Shown piece after piece: positions 52,070-56,137 of a DNA stretch of 56,137 bases (position 1 is its first letter; each line of letters starts with the position of its first letter). This DNA comes from Methylophaga sp. (GTDB lineage Bacteria; Pseudomonadota; Gammaproteobacteria; Nitrosococcales; Methylophagaceae): the NCBI GenBank assembly GCA_002706095.1, contig PAJP01000015.1, positions 1 through 56,137 of the forward strand, read 5' to 3'. Made by a program: the position numbers and the translations under genes. The notes below the pieces were generated by a model that did not search any database, was not told the DNA's origin, and worked only from the letters and a program-made list of their open reading frames with translations.

Positions 52070-53290
52070 ATGTTTGGTCGACGAAAAAAAAACCCACCTG
52101 CATCATCCACAATTCCATCAGACGGAATACCATTTCTAACTGCAAGCGATCTGCTCAGTCCTCATGAACGACTCATTAAAAAAATAAGAAATGACGCCGG
52201 ATGTACGCGAGAATACTTTGATAATTATTACTTACCTGCATTAGAGCGACTTGCTGAGATGCTGCAACTGAGACCTTTTGGGCATGAAGGAGAGTATGCA
52301 AAGAAAGGTGGCGCTATTGAAGTTGCGATTAAGCGTGTTGCACTCACACTAAAACTCAGATTAGGAACTTTACTTCCACTTAAATGCAAACCAGAGGAAA
52401 TATCGCATAGAGGAGAATGTTGGACGTATGGACTATTCATTACCGCTCTTCTAAGAGATTTTGGCGGTCAAATGCTTGGAGTAAAGATAATAGGATTTAC
52501 TAAAGCAGATAAAGCCGCGGGTGAATGGATTTGTTGGAAACATCCTATGAATGAATATCATCATTACAGGATGAAGAAAGAAGAGGGGATAACTAGGTCA
52601 CTCACTTATACAACCACTGCTCTACATATTCGAGACATTGTACCGACTCACGGCATTGAGTGGATCTACAGTGATTTAGAGCTTATGGACTGTATGCTAG
52701 ATATACTCACCGGCGCACGAAAGATTCAAGATAACCCTCTATATTCCATTATTGTAAGGGCAACATCGACACTTAGAGATGAAATCACATTTGAAGCAGC
52801 AATGAATACTCTTGAAGAAGGAACACAGAATAACGAACCTCAAAGTTCTACTGATGAGCTCATTGATAAGGAAACTGGTGAAATATCGATAGCAAGTGCA
52901 AAAATAGATATGCGGCATACTGGTATTGATACACCTACAACTATTACCCCCTCAAGTGGCCAGGTAGAACCATTACCTTCAAATGATATCCCACCTGAAA
53001 TGGATGACCCACCTCAAAGCATTGAAGACTACCCACCTGAACCAGAAGATGAGGTAACTCCTCAGAACTTTGTTGCAAGACTCAAAATTGATATGCAAAA
53101 AAAACGTATTACTCCTGAATACGCAAAATCTGAAGGTAATAATATTAAAGTTAAATATCCGAGTACATTCCGGAGTTATACCGATAGTCCATCTGAGCTA
53201 CTTAATGATCTGAGACTCCTTGGACAGGTTATTGAGGAAGGTGCTGTGAAAGGAATAACCTCTGACCGCATAATTATACTTAAAGGTTAA
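52070..53290 (+). CDS. TraI_2 / MOBH-like relaxase, probably lacking the metal site
   Basis: A 406-residue protein with the TraI_2 fold of MOBH relaxases: LLSPHERLIKKIRND, YYLPALERLAEMLQL, LGTLLPLKC. A C-terminal domain (about 320-400, FVARLKIDMQKKRI onward) resembles TraI_2_C, joined by an acidic Pro-rich linker. MOBH enzymes need a histidine cluster (HHxxxGGLxxHxLEV) and an HD dyad (LLHDIGK). Here the first reads HEGEYAKKGGAIEVA (72-86) and the second LLRDFGG (127-133), so the metal ligands are lost. GGAGACAA precedes the ATG. It may be an accessory relaxase-like protein. Confidence 0.7.
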   Translation: MFGRRKKNPPASSTIPSDGIPFLTASDLLSPHERLIKKIRNDAGCTREYFDNYYLPALERLAEMLQLRPFGHEGEYAKKGGAIEVAIKRVALTLKLRLGTLLPLKCKPEEISHRGECWTYGLFITALLRDFGGQMLGVKIIGFTKADKAAGEWICWKHPMNEYHHYRMKKEEGITRSLTYTTTALHIRDIVPTHGIEWIYSDLELMDCMLDILTGARKIQDNPLYSIIVRATSTLRDEITFEAAMNTLEEGTQNNEPQSSTDELIDKETGEISIASAKIDMRHTGIDTPTTITPSSGQVEPLPSNDIPPEMDDPPQSIEDYPPEPEDEVTPQNFVARLKIDMQKKRITPEYAKSEGNNIKVKYPSTFRSYTDSPSELLNDLRLLGQVIEEGAVKGITSDRIIILKG

Positions 53291-53515
53291 ATTGCCAGGA
53301 TAAATAAACAAAGGTAAGATTATTTTTATAAGTTCTGCGTACTTGATTTTTCAAGTACCTGAAGTCTCACAGCTACTTTATGCTGTGCTATAAAATACTG
53401 ACTAAGGTTAGTATTTAGAATATGTCGCTGCCTCTGATGAAGCAGTAAACCTCAACCCTGAAGGGAGAATATCTTCCTTCGGGGGTGTTCTCCCTTTTTT
53501 TCATGGAGAATATAT
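53291..53515 (+). promoter_or_regulatory. Structured leader G
   Basis: Hairpins: ACTTGA/TCAAGT (53341-53346/53351-53356), CACAGC/GCTGTG (53368-53373/53382-53387), AATACT/AGTATT (53394-53399/53410-53415, loop GACTAAGGTT), and CTGC/GCAG. The conserved hairpin pairs CCCTGAAGG (53456-53464) with CCTTCGGGG (53476-53484). The competing stem GGGAGAA/TTCTCCC (53463-53469/53488-53494) followed by seven Ts is an excellent terminator. They share 53463-53464. Transcription would stop before the ATG unless the first hairpin forms. Confidence 0.7.
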
Positions 53516-53701
53516 ATGAGGCTAAACTACAAAGATATGAAGGAAGATGTAAGGAAAATGGCAATCGCTCTCATGATTGCTGGACTTGCAGGATATATCC
53601 TTGAAAGTGTTGGTCTAATTAATACGTCTATAATAGTAGCTATTGGGCTAACCCTTTGGATCTTTGGGTTAGTTGAACGTGATGCTATGGAGGAAGAGTG
53701 A
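53516..53701 (+). CDS. Small two-helix membrane protein
   Basis: A 61-residue protein. Basic N-terminus, two membrane helices (MAIALMIAGLAGYILESVG and IIVAIGLTLWIFGLV) and an acidic tail. ATGGAG (53504-53509) holds the ribosome site GGAG. It is translationally coupled to a still smaller gene by TGATG. The function is unknown. The elaborate leader before so small a gene suggests that its dose matters. Confidence 0.65.
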   Translation: MRLNYKDMKEDVRKMAIALMIAGLAGYILESVGLINTSIIVAIGLTLWIFGLVERDAMEEE

Positions 53702-53808
53702 TGGAAATTGCAGCATTAATAGGTGTATTAGTACTTGGTGTTTATGCGGTAGCAAGCTACCAAGAACATCATTATTCCAAAAAACATAAAAAACACAAAA
53801 AGAACTAA
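53701..53808 (+). CDS. Very small membrane protein, 35 residues
   Basis: ATG 53701 overlaps the previous stop (TGATG), with GAGGAAGAG just upstream as a ribosome site. The product has one membrane helix (ALIGVLVLGVYAVASY) and a His/Lys tail (SKKHKKHKKN). Size and charge resemble small membrane regulators or type I toxins; none is implied by sequence. It ends before a strong terminator at 53840. Confidence 0.55.
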   Translation: MEIAALIGVLVLGVYAVASYQEHHYSKKHKKHKKN

Positions 53809-53839
53809 CACAAGAGATTACTTCCACGGAAATAATCAA

Positions 53840-53875
53840 AAGCCCCTGTCATTCAACATGTCAGGGGCTTTTTTT
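53840..53875. terminator. Strong intrinsic terminator
   Basis: AAGCCCCTG (53840-53848) pairs with CAGGGGCTT (53862-53870), extended by CAT/ATG inside, followed by seven Ts on the + strand. A-rich bases on the left allow it to act for the reverse-strand segregation operon too. Confidence 0.85.
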
Positions 53876-53907
53876 ATGAAATAAAAAAATCAGAAAGCTA
53901 GCCTGGG

Positions 53908-54171
53908 TTAAAACAAAGCATCGACTCCAGCTTGTGATATTAATTCCAATTCATTATCTACGTCAGCTTGTCGTGGCTGATGAATTTCCTTTTGTTTAGT
54001 GTTTCCAGTCATGGCCTGGCCATTTAATTTACCTAGCTGTACAAGACCTAAAAGCATTAACTTTCTTGCCTGATAAGCGCGACCACGATCACTAAACATA
54101 GATAGATATTCGTATAGTTCAGGATCTTCTTTACGAGGTATTTTTTGGTTCATTCTAATCTGTTCAACCAT
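53908..54171 (-). CDS. ParR/StbB-like partner of the actin-like protein
   Basis: An 87-residue protein with a basic N-terminus (RMNQKIPRKEDPELYEYL) followed by a helix with Arg/Lys (RGRAYQARKLMLLGLV). The C-terminal half is polar. ParR/StbB proteins bind centromere repeats and cap ParM/StbA filaments; the gene lies directly after the actin-like gene with a one-base overlap, as expected. Family assignment rests mainly on this context. Confidence 0.6.
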   Translation of the reverse strand: MVEQIRMNQKIPRKEDPELYEYLSMFSDRGRAYQARKLMLLGLVQLGKLNGQAMTGNTKQKEIHQPRQADVDNELELISQAGVDALF

Positions 54172-55169
54172 CAGGCTACCTCACGATTTAGCTTTGCAAA
54201 CCAAGCTTCACCAAGCTTTTGGAAACCAAGTACATTTGCCACGACAGAATTCTCATCACAGTGAATATTATGTTTTGGAAGTAGTTTCTTGATTGGGTCC
54301 AAAAAGATATTTGCTCCACCACCCACAAGGATGATCTGATCTATGCTTCTGCCATCACCCACTTTATTGGATATAGCATCGACTGCCGGCATAATTTCAC
54401 TGACTGCGACTTGGTGGTATTTTGTTAAATCTACATTCTGGCCATACAATCTAAACCGACCTTTTCTGATACCTTCATCAATATGAGAGATATTATCGTA
54501 ATTAATCTTTAAATCCTCACTTATACCCTTTGCTACAGCTTTAAGGTAAGCACTCATACCTGTTGGATGACTACCACTTTTACCACTAATCTCTCTCAAT
54601 CCCGTTGAGACAAGAAAGTCCACCGTGAAAAAGCCAGGATCAATAAGTAGGTTACGAGTGCTGCTCAACTCTTCTAGCAATTTAGCTTGTGATGCGTAGT
54701 GAAGGAAACCTCCCAAGGGTTGAGAAATTGCGTTGACTTTGCGAACTTGAACATCTCGATTACCAACGCGATGTGTACCTGTAAGGATCTTCTCCAAAAT
54801 AGCCCGCTTGCTACCCATCAAATCGACTGGTAAACCCACAACGAGAAGGTCTATTACATCAACATTCATTTGTGAGATGGCACCGTATAATAGAGCCATA
54901 TAATCCTCAGTCTCGATATAATTATCGTGCATTATGCGAACACCACCCTCTAGAGCAGCATCAACGCCAGGACCTACTTCATAAGTATTGCCATTAACAA
55001 CAACCTGGTAAATATCTTCACTCTCTTGAAAGCTGTTTTTATTAACGCTTGGCCGGTTCACAATAGAAGGGAAATGGTCAGCCACAGCTATACCATCAAT
55101 AACATTTCGGATGTATTTAGTATTGCCATAGCCTACGTCTACAGCACGGATAACAGGTGTTTTATTCAC
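54171..55169 (-). CDS. parM: Actin-like segregation ATPase (ParM/StbA)
   Basis: A 332-residue actin-fold protein. GTG 55169 is chosen: GGAGG lies seven bases before it, whereas the longer frame to 55202 has no ribosome site. Landmarks are phosphate 1 (AVDVGYGNTKY), phosphate 2 (LLIDPGFFTVDFLV) and the adenosine motif (IDQIILVGGGANIF). It forms filaments that push or sort copies of the element. With ParA/ParG at 29525-30569, the element carries two partition systems. Confidence 0.88.
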   Translation of the reverse strand: MNKTPVIRAVDVGYGNTKYIRNVIDGIAVADHFPSIVNRPSVNKNSFQESEDIYQVVVNGNTYEVGPGVDAALEGGVRIMHDNYIETEDYMALLYGAISQMNVDVIDLLVVGLPVDLMGSKRAILEKILTGTHRVGNRDVQVRKVNAISQPLGGFLHYASQAKLLEELSSTRNLLIDPGFFTVDFLVSTGLREISGKSGSHPTGMSAYLKAVAKGISEDLKINYDNISHIDEGIRKGRFRLYGQNVDLTKYHQVAVSEIMPAVDAISNKVGDGRSIDQIILVGGGANIFLDPIKKLLPKHNIHCDENSVVANVLGFQKLGEAWFAKLNREVA

Positions 55170-55680
55170 GAACGTTCCTCCACGGAAATTAGAAACGCGC
55201 ACAGAGAAGGCGTAGATAGCTAGATTAAGTGCGCAGAATTAAATATGAAATGTGGCCTAGAGATGGCCGTTTTGATACACACTTCCGTGGAAGTTATGCG
55301 CAGGAGCGTCAGTAATGACGTTGATAAATAGGTTACATCGAGCCCCCCTATAAAATCAAGCCCCTAAAAGTCCCACAGGACTCCTGTAGAACACGTCCTA
55401 GATATTCTCAACTGTAATCTCATCAAAAAACTGAATGAACTGTCCATCACAAGTCCTACAGGACATCAGCAGGACACCCTAAGTACAAAAAACTCACATA
55501 TTTCTCAGTTTTCTCAAAAAAGCACTTAACTTGGACTGATAAAAAACATCTTGGAGACTGAGGGGACGAACCAGAATAGAAACCACAGTAAAAACAAGAC
55601 GATGTGGGATAAATGAGACCTTTATTCCGGACTTAGAGAAAAAATCACTCCGTCAAAATACTTGACAGACTAGGGGGGTA
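55170..55680. other. Upstream region of the parM operon, candidate parC
   Basis: About 500 bases without a gene. CCACGGAAAT (55180-55189) and ACTTCCGTGGAAGTTAT (55281-55297) lie in the first part; CCACGGAAAT recurs at 53824 beyond the operon's other end. AGTCCCACAGGAC (55369-55381) and AGTCCTACAGGAC (55452-55464) are direct repeats with partial copies CTCCTGTAG and AGCAGGAC between and after them. They are in the right place to be the ParR-binding centromere and promoter. Confidence 0.45.
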
Positions 55681-56137
55681 TGATCTGAAAATGTACCCAA
55701 TCTTCAATAGGGCCCGCTGGGTCTGAAGAGAGCAGCAAGCCAACTGCACATTAAATGGCTCTCTCTAGGCGTTGTTTATCAAACGATGCCCACTCAAAAC
55801 AAAGACAAAAGAACTGGAATATGCTGAAAAATGCATGTTGTCAGATATCTATGTCTGAAATTCATCATGGACACGGTAACAATCGGATTGCTATGGCGAT
55901 CAAAGTCCAACAAGTAGGCTGTCTCTATGGAGACACGCATCAATCTAAGTACAGCGAGCTACGGCTTGCCTGTAATCCATACGAAACCACAAAAAGAATG
56001 GCCAAAAACCTGATGTAAACAAAGTCTGCGATCGGAGTAGCGTTTTACTAGGGCGGACATAACGTGATCGAGCATCCTGCTGGCGGGGATTATTGGGAAC
56101 AAATTCAATCACGATCGTATTTTTGTGTGTATCAAAA
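55681..56137. other. Right end; predicted pseudoknot, no clear gene
   Basis: ACCCA (55695-55699) can pair with TGGGT (55718-55722), and TCTTCA (55701-55706) with TGAAGA (55724-55729). The pairs are interleaved, so they would form an H-type pseudoknot of the kind used to control rep genes of some plasmids. The frame 55755-56018 (87 residues, Cys/His-rich, without a ribosome site or recognisable domain) is not called. No replication protein begins in the remaining bases. Confidence 0.35.

Noticed and set aside
51285-55680. An origin of transfer near the relaxase
   Set aside because: Inverted repeats are present but all are explained by leaders F and G, terminators or parC; no nick-site pattern for this relaxase type is known to me.
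55755-56018. An 87-residue open frame at the right end
   Set aside because: No ribosome site, no recognisable domain, and a composition unlike the neighbouring genes.

Overview
The window looks like most or all of the backbone of a conjugative mobile element (a plasmid, or an integrative conjugative element, ICE) from a gammaproteobacterium. The DNA is AT-rich by eye. The transfer genes belong to the PFGI-1 / ICEHin1056 / SPI-7 class: a GI-type (class G) type IV secretion system (T4SS) plus an R64-like type IVB thin pilus. A marine genus (Vibrionales or Alteromonadales) is a guess from composition only. I found no recognisable replication initiator, rRNA, tRNA, CRISPR array or intact insertion sequence.

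Layout. 1-1031: no convincing gene, ending in a structured leader. 1032-13000: DNA-maintenance region. It holds two small related proteins, SSB, a candidate single-strand annealing protein, a Fe-S PD-(D/E)XK nuclease, a MoxR-type AAA+ ATPase with a WGR-like partner, a DUF1173 protein, and a DUF3150 protein with a HExxH-VWA protein. A reverse-strand SH3-domain cargo gene (3413-4420) and a 680-base structured non-coding stretch interrupt it. 13034-24361: two nuclease-like small proteins, then the thin-pilus operon (PilL, PilN secretin, PilO2, PilP, PilQ, prepilins, PilR, a PilV-like tip protein, a PilT-like ATPase and a LysM protein). 24443-29421: accessory genes (GNAT-like, two HEPN-like, tyrosine recombinase, NERD). 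29525-31341: ParA, its small partner and a dense repeat array that is probably the centromere. 31342: a DUF2857/FlhDC-like regulator. 32250-50451: T4SS genes in canonical order, from PFGI-1 PilL through TraD to TraG. 50484-53290: a convergent membrane protein, an orphan gene and a MOBH-like relaxase. 53516-55169: two tiny membrane proteins and a ParM/StbA-type segregation operon.

Two regulatory layers stand out. (1) A 30-base near-palindrome (TAACCGGC ... CCAATATCCGGTTATT) occurs five times, always on the + strand. Four copies lie 57-64 bases before a start codon. The five copies precede DUF1173, the nuclease/thin-pilus operon, PilL-TraD, the RAQPRD-TraG operon and the relaxase, so every transfer unit carries it. 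The best candidate activator is the 31342 product, which reads like two FlhD-like segments joined to a FlhC-like (DUF2857) segment in one chain. (2) Seven other units (1032, 2059, 5102, 6611, 10040, 51485, 53516) are preceded by a different shared element: a run of small hairpins, then a conserved ACCC-NNNA-GGG / CC-NN-GGGGG hairpin, often overlapping a terminator-like stem with a T-run, directly before the Shine-Dalgarno sequence. This looks like a family of attenuator or riboswitch-like leaders controlling the non-transfer genes. I know of no named family that matches it, and I regard it as the most novel feature of the window.
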